Shown here piece after piece: positions 29,925 to 40,495 of a stretch of DNA of 64,000 nucleotides. The notes under the pieces are model-generated. The model had not been told where the DNA came from and ran no database searches. It saw only the letters and a list, made by a program, of their open reading frames with translations. The stretch is from Fidelibacterota bacterium (GTDB taxonomy: Bacteria > Fidelibacterota > Marinisomatia > SCGC-AAA003-L08 > D37C17). Within the stretch, counting starts at the first letter, position 1. Every line of letters starts with the position of its first letter. The position numbers were made by a program, and so were the translations under genes. Where the stretch lies: NCBI GenBank assembly GCA_014381415.1, contig JACNLQ010000058.1:1-64000 (forward strand), in the 5' to 3' direction.

Positions 29925-30174
29925 CAGGTTTGCGCCATTCTAATTCCCCATTTAAATGTTCTTCCAATGCCATTACCATTGGTTTTTCTACATCATCAAC
30001 AACAATTTCCTTTTCGGCGAATTGAATTGAATCTTCTACATCTTCATTTTCATCAATCTGGATTACACTTTTATCTATTATCTGTTTTGCGCGTTGGGAT
30101 AATATCATCACACTGGTGTAAATATCATCGCACTTATTAAACAGATCACTCATATGAATTGCTTTTACATTCAT
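29893..30174 (-). CDS. rpoZ: RNA polymerase omega subunit
   Basis: 93 aa; YTSVMILSQRAKQI; located next to gmk. Confidence 0.75.
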   Translation of the reverse strand: MNVKAIHMSDLFNKCDDIYTSVMILSQRAKQIIDKSVIQIDENEDVEDSIQFAEKEIVVDDVEKPMVMALEEHLNGELEWRKPDEDDPESDES

Positions 30175-30752
30175 TATATATTCTCCTTGATTATTTTTTC
30201 TATTTCTTTCACTGTTTCATCTAAATCTTCATTAATAAATTGAAATTTAAAATCATCTTTAAATTCAATTTCTATTGCAAACCGCTTTAATCGATTTTTG
30301 ATTAATTTTGCTGATTCATCCCCTCTCTGACTCAATCTTTCTTCCAAAATCTCTAATTGTTCAGGAATATCATCACCAGGTGGTTCAATAAAAATGCCTA
30401 TCGTTTCATCTGGAAATTCATCCATCAAACTCAGACCCCCTTTTACATCAATATCTAAAAGCATAATTCCACCTTCATCTAATACATCTTCAAGGGGTCC
30501 CATAAGCGTACCATATTTATTTCCGTGCACCCATTCCCATTCTAAAAAATCACCAAATTTTACAAAATGTTCAAATTTATCATTTGTCATTTGAATATAA
30601 TCTTTTCCATCAACCTCATTTTCCCTTAATGGACGGGTAGTAGCTGAAACAGAAAATTTCCAATTTGGGTTTCTTTTTAATAATTTTTTACATACAGATG
30701 TTTTACCAGTTCCTGATGGAGCTGATAAAACTATTAACTTACCTTTACTCAT
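30174..30752 (-). CDS. gmk: Guanylate kinase
   Basis: 192 aa; LIVLSAPSGTGKTSVCKKLL; SATTRPLRENEVDGKDY. Confidence 0.95.
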   Translation of the reverse strand: MSKGKLIVLSAPSGTGKTSVCKKLLKRNPNWKFSVSATTRPLRENEVDGKDYIQMTNDKFEHFVKFGDFLEWEWVHGNKYGTLMGPLEDVLDEGGIMLLDIDVKGGLSLMDEFPDETIGIFIEPPGDDIPEQLEILEERLSQRGDESAKLIKNRLKRFAIEIEFKDDFKFQFINEDLDETVKEIEKIIKENI

Positions 30753-31612
30753 ACGATATTTTGCACCTGTTCTCTTATTTTTTCTAATTCATCTTTCATA
30801 TCTACAGCAAGATGACTAATTTTTATTTCATCTGTTTTAGACCCAATCGTATTAATTTCTCTTCCCATTTCCTGGAGAAGAAAATTTAATTTTTTTCCTT
30901 TATTATCTTTTGAATTCATATATTTTGAAAATAAATCGATATGACTGTCCAAACGAACCAACTCTTCTGTGATATCTTTTTTTTCCGCTAAAATTGCAAT
31001 TTCCTGGTATAATCGAGATTCGTCTAAATTTATGTCATCCACTAATAGCTGAATTTTCTGTTTATAACGTTCCATATTAACTTCCCGGTCTGACAATGAT
31101 TTATTGCGAATTTTACCAACTAATTTGATTAATAATTCCAACCTCATGGATAAATCTGTTTTGATATTATCCCCTTCGTTAAGACGGTTTACTTCCACTT
31201 CATTTAATGTTTTATTTAATACCGAAAGGAAAACTTCTTTTAATTCATCTTCATCTTTTTGTTCCCCATTTACTAAAATCTCAGGAAGTTTTAGAATATC
31301 TCCCATAGATGGAAAATCATTCCGATCAGACGATTCCTGGATTTCTTTTACAATGGTCATATATTCTTCCAATTTATCTTTATCCAAAGTCAGCCCATTT
31401 TTTGTACCCGGGAGATATTCAATCTTCGCTGTTAAACTTACCCGTCCTCTCTCGCATCTCTTTTTAACCAATCTATAAGCCTCATCTTCAAATGGGAGAA
31501 GTGCTTTCGGCAGCCTTGGTGAAAAATCTAAAAATCGACTGTTAATGGTACGAATCTCCATCGTTAAAACCAGCTGGTCATTATGTTCGTCAGACCTTCC
31601 ATAACCGGTCAT
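30749..31612 (-). CDS. yicC: YicC family endoribonuclease-like protein
   Basis: 287 aa; MTGYGRSD; LNFLLQEMGREINTIGSKTDEIKISHLAVDMKDELEKIREQVQNIV. Confidence 0.93.
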   Translation of the reverse strand: MTGYGRSDEHNDQLVLTMEIRTINSRFLDFSPRLPKALLPFEDEAYRLVKKRCERGRVSLTAKIEYLPGTKNGLTLDKDKLEEYMTIVKEIQESSDRNDFPSMGDILKLPEILVNGEQKDEDELKEVFLSVLNKTLNEVEVNRLNEGDNIKTDLSMRLELLIKLVGKIRNKSLSDREVNMERYKQKIQLLVDDINLDESRLYQEIAILAEKKDITEELVRLDSHIDLFSKYMNSKDNKGKKLNFLLQEMGREINTIGSKTDEIKISHLAVDMKDELEKIREQVQNIV

Positions 31613-31708
31613 ACTTAAAATATATTTATTCCTCTTTTATATTTGGGGTTATTCATTAAAATTCCAAGATTTATATACTAATACTTTTTATAGTTAAACG
31701 CAAAGAAT

Positions 31709-32668
31709 TTAAGGGGTTATTTTACCCTTTATCCAGTCAAACTTTTCAAGGATTATTCCCACGGATATAATTTGAGTGGGTTCAAATGGATTGCGGTCAT
31801 ATGGATGTAAATAGGCATAATCAAATTGAACCATATTAAAATTCAAACCAATCCCTGCACTAAAGAGTTGGTTATGTGAAATTCCCCCTCGGAATATTAC
31901 AATTTCATCTTCTTGGTGAAATTCGAAACCAGCATTGTAATTTAACAAAGTATTCCCCATAATCTCGGAGCCTATTTCAAAACCCAGCAACAGCGAATGA
32001 AACTGGAATTGTCCCCCTCCAATTATCAGCGGAACAATGGTTTCATTTTTCCCTGTACTCCATTTATTTACACCAATAATATCCTCGATCCGGAGAGTGA
32101 TATCCATTTTCTTTTCGAACAGTTGGACTAACGCAGCGATATCTCCGGAAATTCCCCATGCACTATAATCCGCCAAACTGGTATAAGTTGGTTTTAGACA
32201 CGTTCCAAGTACAAAAGAATTATATCTACGGAAAAATGCAATTTTTACTCCAAATTCATTCTGTGTAATTTCCTTTATATTAAAATAATTAATCTCTCCA
32301 AGCTCAGGAGTTGAGTTGCCATCATCGAACCACGCTGTCCGTGTATCAGAAATATTTTCAACACTTCTATTTATGATGCTAACATGAATTGGAGATTGGA
32401 TTTTATCATTTTTTCCATAATGCACATAGGAAACTGAAGTTACACGTGCTAATCCTCCAAATTTTTCTTTATTGGAAAAATGGACAGAGGATTCTTTAGT
32501 ATGAATTAGCATTGCTGGATTTCGTCCACCAGCTATTGAGATACTATATCCTCCCATACCTGCATTCCGGGCATCTTGGCCATCTTTAAATATTTCCCCA
32601 CCATATTGAACCATTTCTGCTACCATAACATTGGTTAATATGGAGAATAGAATTATCTTAACAACCAT
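31709..32668 (-). CDS. PorV/PorQ-like outer membrane beta-barrel protein
   Basis: 319 aa; GGEIFKDGQDARNAGMGGYSISIAGGRNPAML N-terminus typical of UPF0164/PorV-like proteins. Confidence 0.6.
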   Translation of the reverse strand: MVVKIILFSILTNVMVAEMVQYGGEIFKDGQDARNAGMGGYSISIAGGRNPAMLIHTKESSVHFSNKEKFGGLARVTSVSYVHYGKNDKIQSPIHVSIINRSVENISDTRTAWFDDGNSTPELGEINYFNIKEITQNEFGVKIAFFRRYNSFVLGTCLKPTYTSLADYSAWGISGDIAALVQLFEKKMDITLRIEDIIGVNKWSTGKNETIVPLIIGGGQFQFHSLLLGFEIGSEIMGNTLLNYNAGFEFHQEDEIVIFRGGISHNQLFSAGIGLNFNMVQFDYAYLHPYDRNPFEPTQIISVGIILEKFDWIKGKITP

Positions 32669-35243
32669 GTTTCTTTTTCAACTCATCCAATTTAGACAAT
32701 GCATCCAGTGGTGTCATTTCATTTACATTTAACGCACCCAGTTCTTTCTTTAATGCCTGTTCTTTTTCTGAGAACAAATCCATCTGAGGTCTCAAATCTA
32801 AATTCACTTTAGGGGTATAGCCATTATCTGTATTGCAGTGTTTGTGGAGCAATTCCTTTGCTCGCTGAATTACAACTCGTGGAAGTCCTGCCATTTCAGC
32901 AACATGAACTCCATAGCTTTTATCAGCACCACCAGAAATAATTTTCTTTAAAAATATAATTTTGTCCCCAAACTCTTTTACAGCAACATTCAAATTTACG
33001 GCTCGGGGTAACTGATCTGCCAGTGTAACCAATTCATGATAATGAGTGGCAAACAGGGTTTTAGCTTGTACATCTTTATGGCTGTGTAAATATTCAGTTA
33101 CTGCCCATGCCAGCGAAAGTCCATCATAGGTAGATGTTCCTCGACCAATTTCATCTAATAAAATCAGACTTTTATCTGTGGCATTATTCAATATATTAGC
33201 TGTCTCATTCATTTCTACCAGAAAGGTTGATTCTCCCCCGGCCAGATTATCACTTGCCCCTACCCGGGTAAATAGTTTATCAATAACGCCAATTCGAGCA
33301 GAAGCAGCTGGGATATAACTCCCCAATTGAGCTAATATTGTAATCAACCCAACCTGCCTGAGATAAGTACTTTTTCCAGCCATATTCGGTCCGGTAATTA
33401 TGGCTATTTGAGTTTTGTTATTATCAAGATCAAGATCATTAGGTATAAAATCTTCACCCATTGGCAGTAAATCTTCTACCACAGGATGCCTACCACTATG
33501 AATATTGAGGCAAGATGATTCATCAATTTGCGGTCGACAATATTTTCTACTAATTGCTAATTGACTTAACCCGGAAGCAACATCTAATCGAGCCAACACT
33601 TTTGCATTATTCTGAATGGATTTTGCATACTTCAATATCTCTTGCTGTAGTAATTCAAAAATACCCAGTTCTAAAGAAACAATTTTCTCCTCTGCAGAAA
33701 GAATTTTTACTTCATATTCTTTTAATTCTTCTGTAAAATACCGCTCTGAATTGGTAAGGGTTTGTTTGCGGATATAATGTTCAGGTACTTTTTCAACATG
33801 AGTTTTGGTAACCTCAATATAGTAACCAAATACTCTATTATACCCTACTTTCAAACTGGGAATATTATTTTTTTCCTTTTCCTCTTTTTGCATATCCGCC
33901 ATCCATTGGCTGGCATTTGCGGACAGATGGCGCAACTCATCTAATTCAGGAGAAATTCCTGTTTGTATATATCCACCTTTTTTAGTGACGGCAGGAGGAT
34001 CTGCTTTTATTTGATCTAAAATTTGTTCCGAAATATTATCAGTTTTTTCCCATTGCTTCACCAGTTTCTTCAAAACCGGATTCCCCTTATTCACCAGTTT
34101 TGTAATGGTGGGAATTTTAGCCAGTGTATTTCCAGCGTTTAATAAATCTCTGGGATTCGCTTTCCCACTGGCAATCTTGGCAATGATACGCTCTAAATCA
34201 GATGTTTCCCTTAAAATATTTTGCATGGATTCAAGCAGGTCCGGAGAATTAATAAACTCAGATATTCTGTCTAAGCGTTCATTAATTTTATTTGGATCAG
34301 TGAGCGGTTGCCGCAACCAGTTTTTTAATAACCTACTTCCTGAACCAGTGATGGTTTGATCTATTGTGCCTACTAAAGTTCCGTGAATGCCCTGCGTGGA
34401 TAATGATTTAAATATCTCAAGATTGCGAATAGTAAATGCATCCAAACTCATTTTTCCTGCTTGCTGCAGAATGGAAAGTGACTGAATATGTTTAATCCTA
34501 CCTTGAAAATTCTTGTCAACATAATACAGAGCGCAGCCGGCAGAGGTGATGGATAAAGGGTCATCTTCAATTCCAAACCCCTTTAAGGATGATACATTAA
34601 AATACTCTGTAAGACATTCATAAGCAGTATCAAAATTTATGCACCAGTTTGGAATTGTGGTAGTGAATATCTCTTCCCCTCGAGTCAAAGTTCGAAAGTC
34701 ATCCTCCTGATCCTCTGAAATAATAACTTCAGAAACATGGTATTTCTTTAACAGAGAAAGCAGATCTCTATGTTTTCGGGTACAGGTATAAAATTCCCCG
34801 GTAGAATGGTCTAAAATGGAAATGCCACATCCTCTTTTATCCAATACTACTGCACATAAGTAGTTATTTTCATTTTGATCCAAAAATTTATCAGATAGTG
34901 CTGTTCCCGGCGATAGAACTTCTACCACATCTCGCTTTACAATCCCCTTTGCCAATTTAGGGTCTTCAACCTGTTCACATATTGCTACCCGATGCCCAGC
35001 TTTCAAAAGTTTATGTAAATGTTGATCCAAAGAATGGTACGGAAATCCAGCTAAGGGTACAGTTGAGGCAGCTCCATTGGCACGTTTTGTGAGAGCAATT
35101 CCCAAAATTTCAGATGTCAAAACAGCATCCTCATCAAAGGTTTCATAGAAATCTCCCATCCTAAACAGCATAATTGAATCAGGGTGAGCTTTCTTCGCTG
35201 CCCAAAATTGCTTCATTACCGGAGTGGTATTTTTATTTTTCAT
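32658..35243 (-). CDS. mutS: DNA mismatch repair protein MutS
   Basis: 861 aa; TPVMKQFWAAKKAHPDSIMLFRMGDFYETF; ITGPNMAGKSTYLRQV; LDEIGRGTSTYDGLSLAWA. Confidence 0.97.
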   Translation of the reverse strand: MKNKNTTPVMKQFWAAKKAHPDSIMLFRMGDFYETFDEDAVLTSEILGIALTKRANGAASTVPLAGFPYHSLDQHLHKLLKAGHRVAICEQVEDPKLAKGIVKRDVVEVLSPGTALSDKFLDQNENNYLCAVVLDKRGCGISILDHSTGEFYTCTRKHRDLLSLLKKYHVSEVIISEDQEDDFRTLTRGEEIFTTTIPNWCINFDTAYECLTEYFNVSSLKGFGIEDDPLSITSAGCALYYVDKNFQGRIKHIQSLSILQQAGKMSLDAFTIRNLEIFKSLSTQGIHGTLVGTIDQTITGSGSRLLKNWLRQPLTDPNKINERLDRISEFINSPDLLESMQNILRETSDLERIIAKIASGKANPRDLLNAGNTLAKIPTITKLVNKGNPVLKKLVKQWEKTDNISEQILDQIKADPPAVTKKGGYIQTGISPELDELRHLSANASQWMADMQKEEKEKNNIPSLKVGYNRVFGYYIEVTKTHVEKVPEHYIRKQTLTNSERYFTEELKEYEVKILSAEEKIVSLELGIFELLQQEILKYAKSIQNNAKVLARLDVASGLSQLAISRKYCRPQIDESSCLNIHSGRHPVVEDLLPMGEDFIPNDLDLDNNKTQIAIITGPNMAGKSTYLRQVGLITILAQLGSYIPAASARIGVIDKLFTRVGASDNLAGGESTFLVEMNETANILNNATDKSLILLDEIGRGTSTYDGLSLAWAVTEYLHSHKDVQAKTLFATHYHELVTLADQLPRAVNLNVAVKEFGDKIIFLKKIISGGADKSYGVHVAEMAGLPRVVIQRAKELLHKHCNTDNGYTPKVNLDLRPQMDLFSEKEQALKKELGALNVNEMTPLDALSKLDELKKKHGC

Positions 35244-37114
35244 CTCACCAATTTGCGGGTATTTCCTTCCCTATAAGTGATCTTTTTTTTATCAAAATAC
35301 TCTAACAGGGGTACCGCATATTTTCGAGAAGTTTTTGCAAGTTCCTTAAATTCGGACACTGTCATTTCCGGATTATTTGAAAAAAAATTGTTAACCTTCT
35401 CTTTCAGCATAGTAAAATTTTTCTGGGTAAACATGAGGTTTCCATCAATCCGTAATAATTTCCCCTGCTGTTCAGCCACACTTAGTACCTGCATGAGCTT
35501 TTCTTTGGTATTTCCCGTTTTCACCGATAATTGTGCAATTGTTGAAGACGTAAAACCTTCCTGATCTAATTGATTTAAAATGTTATTTTGCAGGGAGTCA
35601 TCATCGCTATTTAGAGTAATGGAAAATTCAGAGTCCAAATATAATTCACCCTTTTGAGAAATAGACTTTTCATCCAACATTGATTGCAGTAGCGCTTCTA
35701 AAATTAAATTCTCACAACCAAGGTTTTGGCGGACTTCCTCCTTTTGAGCCCCTGCATTCATTGGATGTATTTTATGATATTGTCTTAGAAATTCTTGAAT
35801 ACTATTTTTTAAGTTCTTCCATTGATTCTGTGTGAGCAGCCATTTCCCCTGTTTATGGGTGAGCCAGAATAATTCTTTCGTCTCCTCAACTAATTCACGG
35901 ATTTGCTCTTTGGATATCCCTAATCGATATTGTAGTTTCTCTGGCGTAATGGGTTTTGAGCCTTCCCCTTGCACAAGGTGAATGAGATGATCCGATTTTG
36001 GACTGTCATATAAATTCTGCAATTTTTCCTTAACTATCTTCCATTTCTCTTCAATCAATACTTCCATCACTATCCCACCCCCAATGGTGATAACAGGAGA
36101 AAAACTTCTAATTATAAATTTATCACCCCTGGCTGCCACCATGGGTTGTTCAAGGCGCAGCAGGGCAGGACATTCATCTCCCGGCTGAAGAGTTTTCCCA
36201 CCAGTTAGTGCTACTCGTGCCATAACCTCTTGTGTTCCTAAATGAATGCGGATTCTCTGGTTTTGTGTAATTGGTTTTTGTGCCGAATCTAAAAGCTGTA
36301 AAGTGACACCCATCTGGTTAATAGATTGGAGATAACCAATTTCAGCAATTTGACTGCCTCTTTCTACCTGTATAATTTCTAATCCCTGAAGATTTATGGC
36401 TGCCCGGTCACCAGTTTCTACCTGCTGTACCTCCTTTCCATGAGATTGCAACCCTCTTACTCTGGATTTCACCGATCCTGGTAGCAATTCTACTGTATCT
36501 CCAATTTTCAAACTTCCAGAATTTACAGTTCCAGTTACCACGGTTCCATATCCTTTCATACTGAATACTCGATCAACATGGAGCCTGAATATACCTCTAT
36601 CATATTTTTCAGGAACTTTATTACATAAATCCAACAAAGTGGTTTTTAATTGATCTACTCCTTCACCAGTTTCTGCAGATACTTTTAATATGGGAGCATC
36701 CTCCATAAATGACCCTTGAAGCAGTTCACCTATATCCAACTCTACCAATTCCAGCCAGTCATTATCAGCCAAATCAATTTTGTTAATGACAACTACTCCC
36801 AATGGAATGTCAAGCAAATTAAGAATTTCAAAATGTTCCCGTGTCTGGGGCATTACACCATCATCAGCCGCAACTACAAGTAGAGCAACATCCACAGCCG
36901 ATACTCCTGCCATCATATTTTTTACAAATTTTTCATGGCCAGGGACATCAATGAGAGTAATATTATTATCTAAGAATGCAAAGCCAATATCAATTGTCAT
37001 TCCCCGTTTTTGTTCTTCGGTGAGGTTATCTGTATTGACACCCGTAAGTGCTTTCACCAATGCAGTTTTACCATGGTCTATATGACCGGAAAGTCCGATG
37101 ACAGTTTGCTTCAT
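35240..37114 (-). CDS. selB: Selenocysteine-specific elongation factor SelB
   Basis: 624 aa; GLSGHIDHGKTALVKALTGVNTDNLTEEQKRGMTIDIGFAF; DVPGHEKFVKNM; C-terminal winged-helix repeats. Confidence 0.95.
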   Translation of the reverse strand: MKQTVIGLSGHIDHGKTALVKALTGVNTDNLTEEQKRGMTIDIGFAFLDNNITLIDVPGHEKFVKNMMAGVSAVDVALLVVAADDGVMPQTREHFEILNLLDIPLGVVVINKIDLADNDWLELVELDIGELLQGSFMEDAPILKVSAETGEGVDQLKTTLLDLCNKVPEKYDRGIFRLHVDRVFSMKGYGTVVTGTVNSGSLKIGDTVELLPGSVKSRVRGLQSHGKEVQQVETGDRAAINLQGLEIIQVERGSQIAEIGYLQSINQMGVTLQLLDSAQKPITQNQRIRIHLGTQEVMARVALTGGKTLQPGDECPALLRLEQPMVAARGDKFIIRSFSPVITIGGGIVMEVLIEEKWKIVKEKLQNLYDSPKSDHLIHLVQGEGSKPITPEKLQYRLGISKEQIRELVEETKELFWLTHKQGKWLLTQNQWKNLKNSIQEFLRQYHKIHPMNAGAQKEEVRQNLGCENLILEALLQSMLDEKSISQKGELYLDSEFSITLNSDDDSLQNNILNQLDQEGFTSSTIAQLSVKTGNTKEKLMQVLSVAEQQGKLLRIDGNLMFTQKNFTMLKEKVNNFFSNNPEMTVSEFKELAKTSRKYAVPLLEYFDKKKITYREGNTRKLVR

Positions 37115-38505
37115 TGGAGGACGCTATTAAGGGAAGAAAACAACTGTTTTTCTTGTGAGACGGGAATGGCCTTTAAATCAATATGAAAACGGTTGCCTGT
37201 AATATATCCCAACACAGCATTCGGAGCAGATCGAAAATTTCTGCTGAGCTCAGAAGCCTTTATTTTTCCTTTGAAAACTATGGCCACACTGGGAAACTTT
37301 TCCAAAGGGAGGGAACCACTACCGGCTTCCACTTCGGTTTTTTTAATCTCCACCCCGAATTTTTTAACAGTCTTAACTGGTATCTTTTTTACTATTTTTT
37401 TACCAATTTTAAAAAGTTCAGCTTGGCTCCGGTTAAAAAGTGTCATTGTTAAATTCTCTTTTTGTACATCAGTTGGAGTTAGGTAAGTGCGAAGCGTTGC
37501 TTCCAAAATGGCAAAGGTAAACTTGTCACATCGCAATGCCCGGTATATGGGATTCTTATGAATTTTTCGAATGAGGGTTTTCTTACCACAGATGATTCCT
37601 GCCTGAGGACCCCCTAATAATTTATCCCCACTGAAAGATACAACACTGGCACCAGATTTTAAATAGCTCTGTACCATGGATTCATAAGGTAATCCTAATT
37701 TATGAAAATCTGCAATTGCTCCACTTCCTAAATCTAAAATGAGTGGAATTTTCTTCCTTTTGGCTAATGCACTAAGCTCTACCATTTCAACTGTTTTAGT
37801 AAATCCCATCACTTTAAAATTACTGGTATGAGCCACCAGAATTGCACCCGTATTGGATGTGATTGCATTTTCATAATCCTGCAAATGGGTTTTATTGGTG
37901 GTTCCCACCTCAACCATATTGCAACCGGATTTTTTTATTACATCAGGGATTCGAAAGGAGCCCCCGATTTCCACTTGCTCCCCCCGGCTGATGATTACTT
38001 CCTTGCCCTCAGCCAAAGAATTCAGCATGATCAGTACTGCTGCCGCATTATTATTCACAACCAATGCTGCTTCAGAGCCGGTGAGGGAGTTGATATAACT
38101 TTCCACATGCTGCGTTCTCTCTCCCCGTTTCCCTTTAGTTAAATCCAATTCTAAATTTGAATAGGGAACCACATTTTTTAAGGCATCTCCTACCAGTTTT
38201 GTGGATAGTGGAGCCCTACCTAATCCGGTATGCAGAATAATTCCTGTACCATTTATTACCTGTTGTAAATTCAAAGTTGACACCGTGTTCAATGCCTGCT
38301 CAACTTTACCTAAAGTATAGGTGGAAATATCCTTTATGGGGCTTGAATTCTGTATATCCTTGCGTACATCATTTAATACAGATCTAATTGTTTTTAGATA
38401 TAGTGGGTATGGCGCTGTACTTAATACATGGCTGAATTGGGAGAGAATTTCATCTACTGAGGGGATTTCCCGAAAAGCCGCCCGGACCTGATTTGCACGA
38501 CTCAA
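37111..38505 (-). CDS. selA: L-seryl-tRNA(Sec) selenium transferase SelA
   Basis: 464 aa; VINGTGIILHTGLGRAPLS; VEVGTTNKTHLQDYENAI; SFSGDKLLGGPQAGII. Confidence 0.96.
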   Translation of the reverse strand: MSRANQVRAAFREIPSVDEILSQFSHVLSTAPYPLYLKTIRSVLNDVRKDIQNSSPIKDISTYTLGKVEQALNTVSTLNLQQVINGTGIILHTGLGRAPLSTKLVGDALKNVVPYSNLELDLTKGKRGERTQHVESYINSLTGSEAALVVNNNAAAVLIMLNSLAEGKEVIISRGEQVEIGGSFRIPDVIKKSGCNMVEVGTTNKTHLQDYENAITSNTGAILVAHTSNFKVMGFTKTVEMVELSALAKRKKIPLILDLGSGAIADFHKLGLPYESMVQSYLKSGASVVSFSGDKLLGGPQAGIICGKKTLIRKIHKNPIYRALRCDKFTFAILEATLRTYLTPTDVQKENLTMTLFNRSQAELFKIGKKIVKKIPVKTVKKFGVEIKKTEVEAGSGSLPLEKFPSVAIVFKGKIKASELSRNFRSAPNAVLGYITGNRFHIDLKAIPVSQEKQLFSSLNSVLQ

Positions 38506-38535
38506 CCAATTACCCCTTTCCTAATAACTATTGCA

Positions 38536-38802
38536 CTACTTTTCATTTTTACATTTGTCAATGACATCCAGTAATTTGTCGATGAGGAGTTCAGATTGAA
38601 ATCCATTTAAGATAGTGATGACAAAAATAGGAAATTCGTCATCCGGGAGTACCTCTTCGAACTCATCAAAAATATCGGTTTCATCCAGGATAGTATCTAC
38701 GTCTTTCCCAGCTTTTTGCTCATTTTCGATGAACTCCTGTAGTTGGAAAATATGCTCTTTCATTTCAACCCGACTCATTGTTATAAGTGGCTTATTATTC
38801 AT
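38536..38802 (-). CDS. Hypothetical small acidic protein
   Basis: 88 aa; overlaps the HD-GYP gene stop by 4 bp. Confidence 0.55.
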   Translation of the reverse strand: MNNKPLITMSRVEMKEHIFQLQEFIENEQKAGKDVDTILDETDIFDEFEEVLPDDEFPIFVITILNGFQSELLIDKLLDVIDKCKNEK

Positions 38803-40427
38803 GCAAGAACAGCTTCTTCATCAATCTCATCTAACTGATCTTCTCCTAGGTATTTTTCAGCATATTGCTTATAAACACCTTGCTTTACGAAGATCGCAAA
38901 AAGTTCTTCATCTATCTCATGATCTTTTTTCATAAAACCCATTATTCTCATAGCTTGAGATAGTTTTTTACCATCTTTATAGGGCCTATCAGCAGCAGTC
39001 AATGCTTCATAAATATCAGCAATGGCCATCATTTTTGCCTGGACACTCATTTCCTCATCTTTCAACCCCTTTGGATACCCCGTACCATCCAGCTTTTCAT
39101 GGTGACCCCCAGCAAATTCAGGAATTTTACGCAGATTTTTTGGATAGGGGAGTTTATTCAACATATCAATCGTTATAACAATATGGTCATTTATAATTTC
39201 CCGTTCTTCCGGTAATAATGTTCCCTTGGGTATCTGCAGATTGCGTACGTCTTTTTCATCAAAAAAGTTAGTTTCCTCTCCCTCAAGGATCCATTTATAA
39301 TTTCCTATATCCGCCACTCTTTTTTGATCTTCTTCTTCCATAAATTCACCACCACGATTGGTTTTTTGGATGAATGTTTGATCTAATCCTAACTCTCCAA
39401 TTCGTGCTGTCAAATCCTCCTCTAAAGCTTTTATTTCACCATTTGCAGAACCCTTTTTCATTAAGGTAATTTGCTTTTTCAGCATTGAAATTTCGGCATC
39501 TCGCTTTAAGACTTCAAAACGAGTATCCATCACTTCAATTCTATCTGTAATTGTTTCCAGTTTCATTCCTTTATCCACCACATGAGGAGGTGTAGCTACT
39601 TTGCCGCAGTCATGCAACCAACCGGCAAGATAAAGTTCATACCGTTCATCTTCTGTCATTTTAAAATCTGCATACTTACCTTCTGTAGTCTTCTCTACTG
39701 CATCAGCAAGTAGCATGGTAATTTCAGGTACTCTTTCGCAATGCCCTCCTGTATATGGAGATTTTTTATCAATGGCAGTTGCAATTAATTGAATAAATGA
39801 CTCAAACAGTTTTTTTAGTTCAGCAACCAGCCTTTTATTTGTGAGAGCCACAGCACCCTGAGATGCTAAAGATTCAATCTGTTGTTGCATATCATCTGAA
39901 AAAGAAATAGTCTTACCACTCTTGGGATCTTTAGCATTAATAAGCTGCATGACTCCTACAATATCATTTTCATGATTCTTAAGCGGTACAGAAAGCACTG
40001 ATGTAGTTCGATATCCTGTATTTTTATCAAAAGTTTTTGCACCGGTAAAATCAAAACCCTTTTCTTTATAGGCATCTTTAATATTGACGGTTTTGCCTGT
40101 ATTTGCAGAATATGCTACGATACTTGAATGATTTGGATTCCCTTCCTCATCAAAAAGCTGCATGGGAGGAATTGTAATTTCAACTCCCGTAGTTCCACCC
40201 TGGGCAAAATTCATAGATTCTGTAGCCATGATCTCAAATTTCATAGTTTTACCATCATCACTAATCATATATAAAGTTCGACCATCAGCGTTGGTTATAT
40301 TTTTTGCTTCCCCCATAATAAGCTCAAAGATGACATTTATATTATCTTCGGTAGATAAAGCAAGACCTATTTCTTGTAAACGTTTAACTCTATCTTCTAA
40401 AACAGCACATTTTTCTTTCAGGGTCAT
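38799..40427 (-). CDS. GAF / HD-GYP domain phosphodiesterase
   Basis: 542 aa; GAF (VPLKNHENDIVGVMQLINA); GGHCERVPEI, AGWLHDCGKVATP, HHEKLDGTGYPKGLK, MAIADIYEALTAADRPYK. Confidence 0.92.
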   Translation of the reverse strand: MTLKEKCAVLEDRVKRLQEIGLALSTEDNINVIFELIMGEAKNITNADGRTLYMISDDGKTMKFEIMATESMNFAQGGTTGVEITIPPMQLFDEEGNPNHSSIVAYSANTGKTVNIKDAYKEKGFDFTGAKTFDKNTGYRTTSVLSVPLKNHENDIVGVMQLINAKDPKSGKTISFSDDMQQQIESLASQGAVALTNKRLVAELKKLFESFIQLIATAIDKKSPYTGGHCERVPEITMLLADAVEKTTEGKYADFKMTEDERYELYLAGWLHDCGKVATPPHVVDKGMKLETITDRIEVMDTRFEVLKRDAEISMLKKQITLMKKGSANGEIKALEEDLTARIGELGLDQTFIQKTNRGGEFMEEEDQKRVADIGNYKWILEGEETNFFDEKDVRNLQIPKGTLLPEEREIINDHIVITIDMLNKLPYPKNLRKIPEFAGGHHEKLDGTGYPKGLKDEEMSVQAKMMAIADIYEALTAADRPYKDGKKLSQAMRIMGFMKKDHEIDEELFAIFVKQGVYKQYAEKYLGEDQLDEIDEEAVLA

Positions 40428-40495
40428 GACATTTCTCCAATTAAGTGTTTATATAGTAAATTTTCGTCGGAATAAGAGTGTTAAATGTAACGTAA

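Noticed and set aside
37183-37486. Overlapping plus-strand ORFs opposite selA (37183-37452, 37193-37486, 37828-38142)
   Set aside because: Opposite strand of a well-supported conserved gene; no independent evidence.
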